Positions 8,178 to 16,816 of a DNA stretch of 64,000 nt are shown piece after piece. The notes below the pieces were generated by a model. It saw only the letters and a list, made by a program, of their open reading frames with translations. It ran no database searches and was not told where the DNA came from. The stretch lies in NCBI RefSeq assembly GCF_001426525.1, contig NZ_LMEW01000032.1, positions 311,370-375,369 on the forward strand, given 5' to 3'. The position numbers were made by a program, and so were the translations under genes. Numbering within the stretch: position 1 is the first letter of the stretch; each line of letters begins with the position of its first letter. This DNA comes from Massilia sp. Root133 (GTDB lineage: Bacteria > Pseudomonadota > Gammaproteobacteria > Burkholderiales > Burkholderiaceae_D).

Positions 8178-10034
8178 ATGCTCGAATTCTTCCTCGCCGA
8201 ACTGCGCCGTTTCCGGAACGGCGCCGCTGCGTACGCGCTCGCGAATTTCATCGCCCTGGCCGTGCTGCAGCAGATGCTGGACGTCCCCAACGGGCCGGTC
8301 GGCCTGCACATCATCATGCTGGGCTTCTACGTGCTGTCCGGCCACGCCCTCGCGGTCTACCAGTTCGGCAGCTACCGCCAGCCGAGCCGCTGGATCTGGC
8401 TGCAGCACCGGCCCGTCCACCGCGCCCGCATCCTGGCGGCCCTGGTGCTGGCGGCGGCCGTGCTGAGCGCCGTGGCCGTCGCGCTGCCCCTGTGCGCGGC
8501 GCTGCGCATCCAGGCGCATTACACCCGCAGCGTCGTCGACGCGCGCCACTACGCGGGCGCCGCGTACCTCGCGCTGTCCGCATTGACCGGGTGGCTGGCC
8601 GGCGGCTACATCACGCTGCACCGCAGCCGCTGGGCGTTCGTGGTCTTCGTGCTGCCCACCGTGCTGACGATCCGCCTGGCCACCGCCTCGACGGTGCTGG
8701 GACTGACGGCGGCCAGCGCCGCCATCCTGCTGGGACTCCTCTACACGGTATTCCGCCCGGGCCGCAGCACGGCGGACGACACCGTCGCCACCGCCGCCTC
8801 CGCCCTGCCGCTGCAGGCGTGCCTGTACGTCGCCGTGTTGTGGGCGGGCTCGATGCTGTACCAGGCGGGCCTGGTGGCCACCGGCACGCATCCGCAGGTC
8901 ATGACGCCGACGCCCGCGGGCGGCCCGACGGCGGCGTACCGTTCGGACCCGGTGACGCGGATGAGGGCCGCGCTGGCGGGCAGCGCGGATCCCCGCGCGG
9001 CCGGGTGGCGGGCCGCGCTGGACGCGGGCACGATGGTCCGCGTCCCGAACGCCATTCGCCAATACGGCGTGCGCGGCATCCTGACGACACAGGGCCAGGT
9101 ACGGTTCGTCAAGGGCGAAACCCTGTGGACGTTCAGCCACGACCGCATGCAGTACCGCGGCATCAATCCGCGCGACCGCACGGACCAGGGCACCTTCGGC
9201 GCGGGCGGCCCGGGCACGCCCGAACGCTTCGACACGGTGCCGGACGCCCTCGGCGACCGGCAGGGTCTCCAGTGGATGTACGACGCCCACAACCTGTACC
9301 GGGTCGAGCAACCGGGCATGCGCATGCGCCACGTCCTGCGCGTGGATGGCCAGGAGCAGGTAGGCGGCGTCGCCGTGCTCGGGCAGCGCATGCTCGTCCT
9401 CACCAACCGCCGCGTCGCGATCCTCGCCCCGGCGACCGCGGCACCCGTCTCCGCGACCGACGTGCGCCTGCCGCTCCCGTATGGCGACCTCGCGCTCGCG
9501 GAAGCCGCGCAGGTCCCCGACGGCATGCTCGTGAGCTTCGTGTACGGCCGGCGCCAGTTCGACGGTTCGCCCGCGTCGGACCAGGTGACCTACCTCGTCG
9601 ACAAGACGGGCCGCGTGCAGGAAGTCAGCCGGCGCACGCTGGCGCACGACCTTCCGCCGCTGTTCGAGCACCGCGGTTGGTGGGTGTCGCCCGCGCTGCA
9701 CGCGCTCGTGACGCTGCCCGACCTGCTGATCGACAACGGCAGCGTCCCGGACTACGGCGTCGGCCGGTTCGCGCCCCTGCTGCAGCCGCGTCCGGCCATC
9801 GTGCGGGCCGCCGCGCTCGTCGCCGCGCTCCTCGCCGGCGCGGGTGCGGCGTGGTGGACCCGGCGCGCGGGCCTCGGCCGCACGGCCCGCATCGCGTGGT
9901 GCCTGGCGTGCCTGCTGCTCGGCGTACCGGCGCTGCTGTCGCTGATGATCCTGCAGCCGCGGCGGCAGGCCGTGACGGCCGGCCAGGGCGCCATCTATAC
10001 TGGCGGTTTTATCGACCTGCCAAGGAAGTCATGA
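8178..10034 (+). CDS. Large membrane protein, putative ABC permease partner with a soluble domain
   Basis: A 618-residue protein not matched to a named family. The first 240 residues hold about seven hydrophobic segments (for example ANFIALAVLQQML and HIIMLGFYVLSGHALAVY). A long non-membrane region follows, roughly residues 240-545, with repeated strand-rich patterns such as RMLVLTNRRVAIL and YLVDKTGRVQEV. Two further membrane segments are at the C-terminus (about 560-580 and 590-610). Its position after an ABC ATPase and a YtrA regulator suggests the permease, but the inserted domain of about 300 residues is unusual. RBS AAGGAGA precedes the ATG. The stop overlaps the CocE-type hydrolase start as ATGA. 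Confidence 0.7.
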   Translation: MLEFFLAELRRFRNGAAAYALANFIALAVLQQMLDVPNGPVGLHIIMLGFYVLSGHALAVYQFGSYRQPSRWIWLQHRPVHRARILAALVLAAAVLSAVAVALPLCAALRIQAHYTRSVVDARHYAGAAYLALSALTGWLAGGYITLHRSRWAFVVFVLPTVLTIRLATASTVLGLTAASAAILLGLLYTVFRPGRSTADDTVATAASALPLQACLYVAVLWAGSMLYQAGLVATGTHPQVMTPTPAGGPTAAYRSDPVTRMRAALAGSADPRAAGWRAALDAGTMVRVPNAIRQYGVRGILTTQGQVRFVKGETLWTFSHDRMQYRGINPRDRTDQGTFGAGGPGTPERFDTVPDALGDRQGLQWMYDAHNLYRVEQPGMRMRHVLRVDGQEQVGGVAVLGQRMLVLTNRRVAILAPATAAPVSATDVRLPLPYGDLALAEAAQVPDGMLVSFVYGRRQFDGSPASDQVTYLVDKTGRVQEVSRRTLAHDLPPLFEHRGWWVSPALHALVTLPDLLIDNGSVPDYGVGRFAPLLQPRPAIVRAAALVAALLAGAGAAWWTRRAGLGRTARIAWCLACLLLGVPALLSLMILQPRRQAVTAGQGAIYTGGFIDLPRKS

Positions 10035-11992
10035 CCCGTCGCTCCCTGCCCGCACGCCTGCCCCTGCTTACCCTGCTGGCGGCCCTCGCATGTTCCGCCC
10101 TGCCCCCGGCCGCCCACGCGGCCGACGACGCGAAGCCCGCCCCGCGCGACCTGCGCGAAACGTACACCAAGTACGAATACCGCATCCCGATGCGGGACGG
10201 GACGAAGCTGTTCACCGTCGTCTACGTGCCCAAGGATGCATCGAAGACGTACCCGTTCCTCATCAACCGTACGCCGTACAGCGCGGGCGTGCGGGCCGAG
10301 GGCGAGCTGCACTACGGCGAGGACTGGTTCCCGAAGCAGATCGGACCGTCGAAGGAATTCGAGGACGCGGGCTACATCTTCGTCAAGCAGGATGTGCGGG
10401 GCCGCTACATGTCCGAGGGCAGGTGGCAGGAGATGACGCCGCACGTGAACCCGCGGCGGGCCGCCGGCGAAGGCCAGGAAAGCCAGGACATGTACGACAC
10501 GATGGAATGGCTGCTGAAGCACGTCCCGAACAACAACGGCAAGGCCGGCATCTACGGCATCAGCTATCCGGGCTTCTACACGTCCGCGAGCATCATCGAT
10601 TCGCACCCCGCGATCAAGGCCGCGTCCCCGCAGGCGCCCGTGACGGACCTGTACATGGGCGACGACTCCTATCACGGCGGCGCCTTCATGCTGGCCGCGA
10701 ACTTCGGCTTCTACGCGTCGTTCACCGAGCAGCAGAACCCGACCCCGCTGCCGAAGACGTGGGCCGACTTCGACTACGGCGCCGCCGACTCGTACGACTT
10801 CTTCCTGAAGCACCGCACCTTGACGAACATCCTCGGCACGCTGACGGACAACCAGCGCGCATTGCTCGCGCCGACGATCGAGCACGACACCTACGACAGC
10901 TTCTGGCAGACGCGCGCCATCGCCCCGCATTTGAAAAACGTGAAGGCGGCCGTGCTGACGGTGGGCGGCTGGTTCGACGCCGAGGATCCGCAAGGCCCGT
11001 TCACGACCTACCACGCCATCGGGAAGAACAACCCGGCCATCTTCAACGGCCTCGTGATGGGCCCGTGGGTGCACGGCGGGTGGGCGCGCTACGACGGCAA
11101 GCAGCTGGGCCGGGTCTCGTTCGACAGCAAGACGGGCGAATACTTTCGCCAGCACATCCAGTTCCCGTTCTTCGAACAGCAGCTCAAGGGCGTCAAGCCG
11201 GCGCAGCCCATCGCGGAAGTGACGGCGTTCGAGACCGGCTCCAACGTGTGGCGCCGCTATACCGCCTGGCCGCCCGTGCAGGCGAAGGCGCGCACCCTGT
11301 ACTTCGGTCAGAACGGCACGCTGGCGTGGCAGCAGCCCGCCGCGGGCGCGGGGTTCGACGAATACGTGTCCGACCCGAACAAGCCCGTGCCGTACATCGG
11401 CTACCCGGCCACGTCGGTGCCGCAGGAATACATGGTGTCGGACCAGCGCTTCGCCGCCACGCGCCCGGACGTCCTCGTGTACCAGACCGAGGTGCTCGAC
11501 GAGGACGTCACGGTCGCCGGGCCCGTCACGCCGAAGCTGTTCGTGTCGACCACCGGCACGGACTCGGACTGGGTCGTGAAGCTCATCGACGTGTACCCGG
11601 CCGAGTATCCGGCTGGCGAGCAGCCGCCGCGTGGGAACGCCAACGACGTCGCGCCGCCGCGCGACACGCTGGCCGGTTACCAGCAGCTCGTGCGCGCGAA
11701 TCCGCTGCGCGGCAAGTTCCGCAACGGCTACGAGCATCCGGAACCGTTCGTGCCCGGCAAGGTCGAGGCGATCAGTTACCACCTGGGCGACGTCAACCAC
11801 ACGTTCCGCCGCGGCCACCGCATCATGGTGCAGGTGCAGAGTTCCTGGTTCCCGCTCGTCGACCTGAACCCGCAGACGTTCGTCACGATCCCGAAGGCGA
11901 AGCCGGAAGACTTCAAGGCGGCCACGCAGCGCGTCTACCACGCGGCGCAGACGCCGTCGGGCCTGCAGCTGCTCGTCCTGCCGGCGCACTGA
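10031..11992 (+). CDS. CocE/NonD family serine hydrolase (X-Pro dipeptidyl-peptidase-like)
   Basis: A 653-residue exported alpha/beta hydrolase. A signal peptide ends near AAHA (residue 30). The nucleophile motif GISYPGF places the serine at residue 178, and the N-terminal block (IPMRDGTKLFTVVYVPKD, FVKQDVRGRYMSEG) is typical of the S15/CocE family, as is the C-terminal jelly-roll (PVTPKLFVSTTGTDSDWVVKLIDVYP, HRIMVQVQSSWFP). Family members act on esters, amides of acylated beta-lactams or proline peptides; the substrate cannot be told from the sequence. The ATG overlaps the stop of the upstream membrane protein gene, so it belongs to the GntR-ABC operon. A periplasmic location fits a transporter-linked processing enzyme. 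Confidence 0.85.
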   Translation: MTRRSLPARLPLLTLLAALACSALPPAAHAADDAKPAPRDLRETYTKYEYRIPMRDGTKLFTVVYVPKDASKTYPFLINRTPYSAGVRAEGELHYGEDWFPKQIGPSKEFEDAGYIFVKQDVRGRYMSEGRWQEMTPHVNPRRAAGEGQESQDMYDTMEWLLKHVPNNNGKAGIYGISYPGFYTSASIIDSHPAIKAASPQAPVTDLYMGDDSYHGGAFMLAANFGFYASFTEQQNPTPLPKTWADFDYGAADSYDFFLKHRTLTNILGTLTDNQRALLAPTIEHDTYDSFWQTRAIAPHLKNVKAAVLTVGGWFDAEDPQGPFTTYHAIGKNNPAIFNGLVMGPWVHGGWARYDGKQLGRVSFDSKTGEYFRQHIQFPFFEQQLKGVKPAQPIAEVTAFETGSNVWRRYTAWPPVQAKARTLYFGQNGTLAWQQPAAGAGFDEYVSDPNKPVPYIGYPATSVPQEYMVSDQRFAATRPDVLVYQTEVLDEDVTVAGPVTPKLFVSTTGTDSDWVVKLIDVYPAEYPAGEQPPRGNANDVAPPRDTLAGYQQLVRANPLRGKFRNGYEHPEPFVPGKVEAISYHLGDVNHTFRRGHRIMVQVQSSWFPLVDLNPQTFVTIPKAKPEDFKAATQRVYHAAQTPSGLQLLVLPAH

Positions 11993-12052
11993 GTCCGGCA
12001 CGCACGCTTTTGTGCAACATGCCGTATCAATACCGCCATTTCCATCAGTTAA

Positions 12053-12066
12053 AACTTGAACAAGTT
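12053..12066. promoter_or_regulatory. Short palindrome upstream of the cyclase gene
   Basis: AACTTG at 12053-12058 and CAAGTT at 12061-12066 form a perfect inverted repeat with a 2 bp centre. It lies about 70 bp before the translation start of the diguanylate cyclase, in the 146 bp gap after the CocE gene. It could be a regulator site, but a single short palindrome may be chance. Confidence 0.25.
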
Positions 12067-12138
12067 CTCGAAATTGATGCAGAATGACGGCGATGTGCGG
12101 CCTCGGCAATGCCACCGCACGCCAACCGAGGAGCGGCC

Positions 12139-13848
12139 GTGCTGGTTACCGACACCCTTCCATCCAGGGGCCCCGGCGCATCGTCGGGTAATGGGCTGCG
12201 CTGGCTGGCCGCCGTCATCATCGCGATCCTCATTGGCCTCGCCACGCTGCCGTTCATTGCCAGCCGCGCGGCCGACGCCACGATGGACGCACTGCAATCC
12301 GCCGCGGACAAGCAGCGCGTCTACGGCCGCCTGCTGGACCTGCTGACCGACGCCGAGACGGGCCAGCGCGGCTACGTCATCACCGGCGATGCCGGCTTCC
12401 TCGATCCGTACCACGCCAGCGCCGCCGCGATACCTGCCGCCGTGCGCGACCTGAAGCCGCTGGCGGCCGGCCGCGGCGAGCAGGCGACGCTGGACGAGAT
12501 CGAACGGCTGGCGCAGCGCAAGCTGGACGAGCTGGCCGCGACGATCCGCCTGCGCCGCGAGAGCGGGTTCACCGAGGCCGCGGCCATCGTCGGCAACCGC
12601 TCCGGCAAGGCGGACATGGACAGGCTGCGGCTGCTGATCGGCGAGCGGTCCGCCGCGCTCGAACGCGAGCGCCTGGCGCTGCGCGACCGGCTGGACACGA
12701 CGCTCGGCTACAACTCGGTGATCGGCATCTGCGCGGGTGTCGCCAGCATGTTCATCCTCGGCAGCGGCCTGTTCGTCGTCACGCGCAGCCTGCACGCCGG
12801 CTCCGAAGCGGCCGACCACGCGCGCCGCCTCGCCGACGCGCAGGCCGACCAGGCGCGCCAGAGCCAGGCCCGCAGCGAGCGCCTCACCGTCACCGCCCGG
12901 ATGCTGCAGGCGATGGACAGCCTGACGCGTACCGACGAATTGCACAGCGTGTTGCCGGCCTTCCTGCCCAAGGTGCTGCCCGGCAGCAGCGGCACCGTCT
13001 ACCTGTACCGCAATTCGCGCGACTACCTGCAGCGCGCCGCGGCGTGGGGCGGCGGCCACCATGCGGAGCTCGTCAGCCCGAACCAGTGCTGGGGCCTGCG
13101 CTTCGGCCACGCCCATGCGGCCCAGACGGGCGACGACATGCACTGTCCCCATCTGGGCGACGTCCCGCCCGCGCCCGGCCACACGGACCTGTGCGTGCCG
13201 ATGATTTCGCAGGGGGAGGTCCTGGGCCTGCTCTCGGTGAGCGTGCCGCAGGGGCCGGACACCGCGGTGGAACTCGCGGCCGCCACGACCATCAGCGAGC
13301 AGCTGGCGATCGGCATCAGCAACATCAACCTGCGCGAGGTCTTGCGGCGCCAGTCCACCGTGGACGAACTCACCGGCCTGTACAACCGCCGCTATTTCGA
13401 CGAGACGCTGCGGCGCGAACTGTTCCGCGCCGAACGCATGCGCGCGTCGCTGGCCGTCGTGATGATCGACCTGGACCACTTCAAGCGCATGAACGACACG
13501 TACGGCCACGAAGCGGGCGACGTGGTGCTGCGCACCGTCGGGCGCTGCCTGCGCGAGGGCGTGCGCCGCAGCGACGTCGCGTGCCGCTACGGCGGCGAGG
13601 AGCTGGTGCTCGTGCTGCCCGAATGCGACGCGGCCGCCGCGCGCACGTGTGCCGAAACGCTGCGCAAGGCCATCTCCGCCCTCGACCTGCACCACGGCGA
13701 CACCGCGCTGCCGCAGGTGACCGCGTCGTTCGGCATCGCACTGTGGCCGGCGCACGGCGAGGACGCGCAAGCGCTCGTGCAATCGGCCGACCGCGCGCTG
13801 TACGCCGCCAAGCACGGCGGGCGCAACCGGGTTTGCATGGCGTCGTGA
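12139..13848 (+). CDS. Diguanylate cyclase with CHASE3 and GAF sensor domains
   Basis: A 569-residue protein that would make cyclic di-GMP. A first membrane helix (WLAAVIIAILIGLATLPFIA), an extracytoplasmic CHASE3 domain with the hallmark TGQRGYVITGD, a second helix (SVIGICAGVASMFILGSGLFVV), a coiled linker, a GAF-like domain and a C-terminal GGDEF domain follow in order. The active site reads GGEEL, a functional variant, and the inhibitory RxxD site is present (RRSD five residues earlier). The GTG at 12139 is chosen because GAGGAG stands 5 bp before it; an ATG at 12109 adds ten residues without a ribosome-binding site. Confidence 0.88.
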   Translation: MLVTDTLPSRGPGASSGNGLRWLAAVIIAILIGLATLPFIASRAADATMDALQSAADKQRVYGRLLDLLTDAETGQRGYVITGDAGFLDPYHASAAAIPAAVRDLKPLAAGRGEQATLDEIERLAQRKLDELAATIRLRRESGFTEAAAIVGNRSGKADMDRLRLLIGERSAALERERLALRDRLDTTLGYNSVIGICAGVASMFILGSGLFVVTRSLHAGSEAADHARRLADAQADQARQSQARSERLTVTARMLQAMDSLTRTDELHSVLPAFLPKVLPGSSGTVYLYRNSRDYLQRAAAWGGGHHAELVSPNQCWGLRFGHAHAAQTGDDMHCPHLGDVPPAPGHTDLCVPMISQGEVLGLLSVSVPQGPDTAVELAAATTISEQLAIGISNINLREVLRRQSTVDELTGLYNRRYFDETLRRELFRAERMRASLAVVMIDLDHFKRMNDTYGHEAGDVVLRTVGRCLREGVRRSDVACRYGGEELVLVLPECDAAAARTCAETLRKAISALDLHHGDTALPQVTASFGIALWPAHGEDAQALVQSADRALYAAKHGGRNRVCMAS

Positions 13849-13879
13849 GCCCATGCTAGGCTTGCCCTTTCGTTACCGT

Positions 13880-15190
13880 ATGATGAGGCCCGTCTTGAAA
13901 CGAACCGCCGTCTCGCTTTTCCTGCTGGCGCTGGCCGGCACCGCATTCTCCGCACCGTTGAAAACCGAGGTCGCCGGCAAGGTCGACGGCATGTACCCGT
14001 GGCTGGACGGCGTCTACAAGGACTTGCATGCGCACCCGGAGATCGCGTTCCAGGAAGTGCGCACGGCCGGCAAGCTGGCGGCGGAGATGCGCAAGCTGGG
14101 CTTCGAGGTGACGGAAAAGGTCGGCCGTACGGGTCTCGTCGCGATCCTGCGCAACGGCGCCGGGCCCACGGTCCTCGTGCGCACGGAGCTGGACGGCCTG
14201 CCGATGGAAGAGAAAACAGGCCTGCCTTATGCGAGCCGCGACCGCACGCAGGACGGCGCGACGTTCACGACACACAGCTGCGGCCACGACGTCCACATGG
14301 CCGCATGGCTCGGCGCCGCGCGCACGCTCGTGGAATTGAAACGGCAGTGGAAAGGCACGCTGATGTTCATCGCCCAGCCGGCGGAGGAAACCGTGTCCGG
14401 CGCCCGCGCGATGCTGGACGACGGCCTGTTCAAGCGCTTCCCGAAACCGGATGTCGCGTTCGCCCTGCATTCCTGGCCGCTCGCGTACGGCACGGTGGGC
14501 TTCGAGGCCGGGCCGGTGTCGTCCAACTCGGACGCGCTGGAGATCGAGTTCAAGGGCCGCGGCGGCCACGGCTCGGCGCCGGACAAGGCCATCGACCCGA
14601 TCGCCATCGCCGCGCGCTTCATCGTCGACGTGCAGACGGTCGTCAGCCGCGAGAAGGATCCAAAGGCATTCGGCGTCGTGACGATCGGCGCGATCCGGGG
14701 CGGCACCGTGGGGAACATCATCCCGGACACGGTGCAGGTGCGCGGCACCATCCGCTCCTACAGCCCGGACGTGCGCTCAAGACTGCTGGACGGCGTGCGC
14801 CGCGTGGCGAACGCCTCGGCCGCGATGGCCGACGCGCCGGCACCTGACGTAAAACTGATTCCGGGCGGCGCCGCCATCGTCAACGACGCGGCGCTCGTGC
14901 GCCGCACGGAAGCCATTTTCCAGGACGCGTTCGGCGCGAAGAACGCCGTACGCATGCCCGCGATGACGGCCAGCGAGGATTTTTCCGCGTACGCGAACGA
15001 GGGAATCCCGTCGATGTTCTTCTTCACGGGCGTGTACGCGCCGGAGGCCGTGGCCGAGGCGCAGCGGGCGGGCGGCAAGCCGCTCGCGTTCAATCACTCG
15101 CCGTTCTACGCGCCCGTGCCGGAGCCGTCGATCAAGACGGCCGCCCAGGCCATGAGCCTGGCCGTGCTGGGCGCGCTGGCGCGGCCTTAA
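13880..15190 (+). CDS. M20-family amidohydrolase, exported
   Basis: A zinc-type peptidase/amidohydrolase of the M20D group, such as N-acyl-amino-acid or hippurate hydrolases. A signal peptide (KRTAVSLFLLALAGTAFSA) precedes the catalytic domain. Metal and catalytic residues are visible in HAHPEIAFQE, SCGHDVHMA and QPAEE, and the dimerisation domain follows around GRGGHGSAPDKAID. The start is uncertain: ATG 13880 or 13883 has no ribosome-binding site, while a TTG at 13895 (giving M-KRTAVS) has ATGAGG six bases before it and may be the true start. The stop overlaps the stop of the opposing DUF5710 gene by 4 bp. Confidence 0.85.
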   Translation: MMRPVLKRTAVSLFLLALAGTAFSAPLKTEVAGKVDGMYPWLDGVYKDLHAHPEIAFQEVRTAGKLAAEMRKLGFEVTEKVGRTGLVAILRNGAGPTVLVRTELDGLPMEEKTGLPYASRDRTQDGATFTTHSCGHDVHMAAWLGAARTLVELKRQWKGTLMFIAQPAEETVSGARAMLDDGLFKRFPKPDVAFALHSWPLAYGTVGFEAGPVSSNSDALEIEFKGRGGHGSAPDKAIDPIAIAARFIVDVQTVVSREKDPKAFGVVTIGAIRGGTVGNIIPDTVQVRGTIRSYSPDVRSRLLDGVRRVANASAAMADAPAPDVKLIPGGAAIVNDAALVRRTEAIFQDAFGAKNAVRMPAMTASEDFSAYANEGIPSMFFFTGVYAPEAVAEAQRAGGKPLAFNHSPFYAPVPEPSIKTAAQAMSLAVLGALARP

Positions 15191-15489
15191 CGCTTGAGGA
15201 GTGCCGCGCGCGCCTGTTCCCACGGCGTGCCCGCGAGCGCTTTCGCGCACTCGGCGCACGGCTCGAACGGATTGCAGGCGTGGTCCAGTTCGATGTAGTT
15301 GGCGCCGACCATGCGCTTGGCCGCGGCCGAGTCGACACGGCCGGACGGCGCGCCCTCCTTCAGCCATTTCTGGAAGGGTTCGAGAGCGACGCCCGTGGGC
15401 ACGTACCAGCGCTTGCGGCCGGGATTCCAGCGGGCGCCGAGGGCGCGGGCCTCGTCTTTTTCTGCGTAGGGAACGTTCAGGAAGGTCAT
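15187..15489 (-). CDS. DUF5710 domain protein
   Basis: A 100-residue cytoplasmic protein. The N-terminal 35 residues (LNVPYAEKDEARALGARWNP, then KRWYVPTG) are a clear DUF5710 domain, a small DNA-primase/topoisomerase-associated fold often found in plasmid and phage proteins. The C-terminal part has two cysteine pairs (HACNPFEPCAEC) that might bind metal. It converges on the M20 gene with a 4 bp overlap of stop codons. The ribosome-binding site is weak (GCGGG), so the start is less certain. Function unknown. Confidence 0.75.
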   Translation of the reverse strand: MTFLNVPYAEKDEARALGARWNPGRKRWYVPTGVALEPFQKWLKEGAPSGRVDSAAAKRMVGANYIELDHACNPFEPCAECAKALAGTPWEQARAALLKR

Positions 15490-15585
15490 CCCGCGGATGC
15501 TAACCGATCCCGCGCCACCACGCAAACATTGGCGCATGCGATTTTCGATTATGATCGTCTTCCTCGTTTCTTTTCGGACCCCGAC

Positions 15586-16083
15586 ATGCCCGCCATCCGC
15601 ACCCTGCACCCCGACGACTGGCCCATCTACCGCGACCTGCGCCTGCGCGCGCTGGCCGATTCGCCCCAGGCGTTCGGCAGCACGTTTGCCGAGGAATCGC
15701 AACGCACGGACGGCATCTGGGCCGCGCGCCTGGCCGCCCCCGCGCTCGGGTCGCACCTGCAGGGGTGGCCGTTCGCGGTGGAAGTGGACGGGACGCCGGC
15801 CGGCCTCGCATGGGTCAAGATGGAAGGCGCGCACGCCAGCATCTACCAGGTGTGGGTGGCGCCCGAGGCGCGCGGACGCGGCGTGGGTGCCGCGCTGCTG
15901 GACGCCGCGATCACGTGGGCCCGCGCGCGCAAGGCGGCGGAGGTCCGGCTCGACGTGACCGCGGGCGACGGCGCGGCGGCGCGGCTCTATCGCCGCATGG
16001 GATTCGTCGACGTGGGCGCGCCCGTGCCGATGCCCGGCAGGACGACGTTCGAACAGGCGATGGTGCTCACGCTGGGCGCGTAA
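15586..16083 (+). CDS. GNAT family N-acetyltransferase
   Basis: A 165-residue acetyl-CoA-dependent acetyltransferase. The acetyl-CoA pocket motif VAPEARGRGVGAALLDAA (about residues 88-105) is textbook, and the C-terminal ARLYRRMGF is the usual last helix. The N-terminal segment (IRTLHPDDWPIYRDLRLRAL, LADSPQAFGST) is the form seen in small-molecule and antibiotic-type acetyltransferases. The ATG at 15586 is chosen because the fold starts there. It ends 3 bp from the opposing DUF1622 gene. Substrate unknown. Confidence 0.85.
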   Translation: MPAIRTLHPDDWPIYRDLRLRALADSPQAFGSTFAEESQRTDGIWAARLAAPALGSHLQGWPFAVEVDGTPAGLAWVKMEGAHASIYQVWVAPEARGRGVGAALLDAAITWARARKAAEVRLDVTAGDGAAARLYRRMGFVDVGAPVPMPGRTTFEQAMVLTLGA

Positions 16084-16086
16084 GCG

Positions 16087-16443
16087 TCAGGCCGGAGGCT
16101 TCTCCGCGCTGGCCGCTTCCTCCTTCATCTCGCGATTGAGGAAGTAGTTCAGCGCCGTCCGGATCACGGCGATCGCGGCGAGCTTGCCGATGCGGTCCCA
16201 CGTCGGCGCGACGGACGTCGACAGGACATCGGCCGCCAGCTGCAGTTCCAATGCGAGCGTGAGATAGCGCGCGAACGCCAGCCGGATCGGAATGAAGCTG
16301 CCGCCCCGGGCCAGCGCGTAGCGCACGAGCCCCACGATGACGATCACGACACCGGCCGCGATCACGCACGCACCCAGCGCTTCCACCAGCAGACGCAGCC
16401 ACTCCACCCAGGCTCGGACCTGTTGTTCCGTTTGTTCGAACAT
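16087..16443 (-). CDS. DUF1622 family membrane protein
   Basis: A 118-residue protein with the DUF1622 layout: an N-terminal amphipathic stretch (VRAWVEWLRLLVEALGACVI), membrane helices around residues 22-42 and 60-75, and the ARYLTLALELQLAADVL segment near residues 58-75. It is the last gene of the caa3 oxidase operon, 7 bp after the cytochrome c gene. The family function is not known. Its place in the operon may be incidental or may point to an envelope role. Confidence 0.8.
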   Translation of the reverse strand: MFEQTEQQVRAWVEWLRLLVEALGACVIAAGVVIVIVGLVRYALARGGSFIPIRLAFARYLTLALELQLAADVLSTSVAPTWDRIGKLAAIAVIRTALNYFLNREMKEEAASAEKPPA

Positions 16444-16450
16444 TCAACGC

Positions 16451-16816
16451 CTATTGGCTGTACAGATAAGCCGCCATGTCGCGCGCTTCGGCCTCGGTCA
16501 CGCCCAGGTCCGGCATGGCCGTATTCGGCACGATCTCGCGCGGATGGCGGATCCACTTCATCAGGTTGCCCGCGCTGTGCGGCAACACGCCCGCAATATA
16601 ACCGCGCGAACGGATCTCGTCGAGGGGCGGGCCGACCTGGCTGTCCGCGTGGGCGATGCCCTTGATCTTGTGGCAGCTCGCGCAACCGTAGCGTGCCAGC
16701 AGTTCGCGGCCGTGGCGCGGATCGCCGCCCGTGATGGGCTCCGTCTTCGGCGGGGTCTTCGAACACGCGGCCAGCAAGCTTACGCACAGCAGGATGGTGA
16801 GCGGTCGCCACATCAT
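16451..16816 (-). CDS. Class I c-type cytochrome lipoprotein
   Basis: A 121-residue monohaem cytochrome. A lipoprotein signal ends in LLAAC (cysteine 18), the haem motif is CASCH at residues 45-49, and a candidate methionine ligand is in NTAMPDLGV. The protein would be anchored in the membrane and face the periplasm, where it could deliver electrons to the caa3 oxidase encoded in the same operon. Its ATG overlaps the ctaG stop as ATGA, giving translational coupling. The first of two adjacent methionines is taken as the start for that reason. Confidence 0.85.
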   Translation of the reverse strand: MMWRPLTILLCVSLLAACSKTPPKTEPITGGDPRHGRELLARYGCASCHKIKGIAHADSQVGPPLDEIRSRGYIAGVLPHSAGNLMKWIRHPREIVPNTAMPDLGVTEAEARDMAAYLYSQ

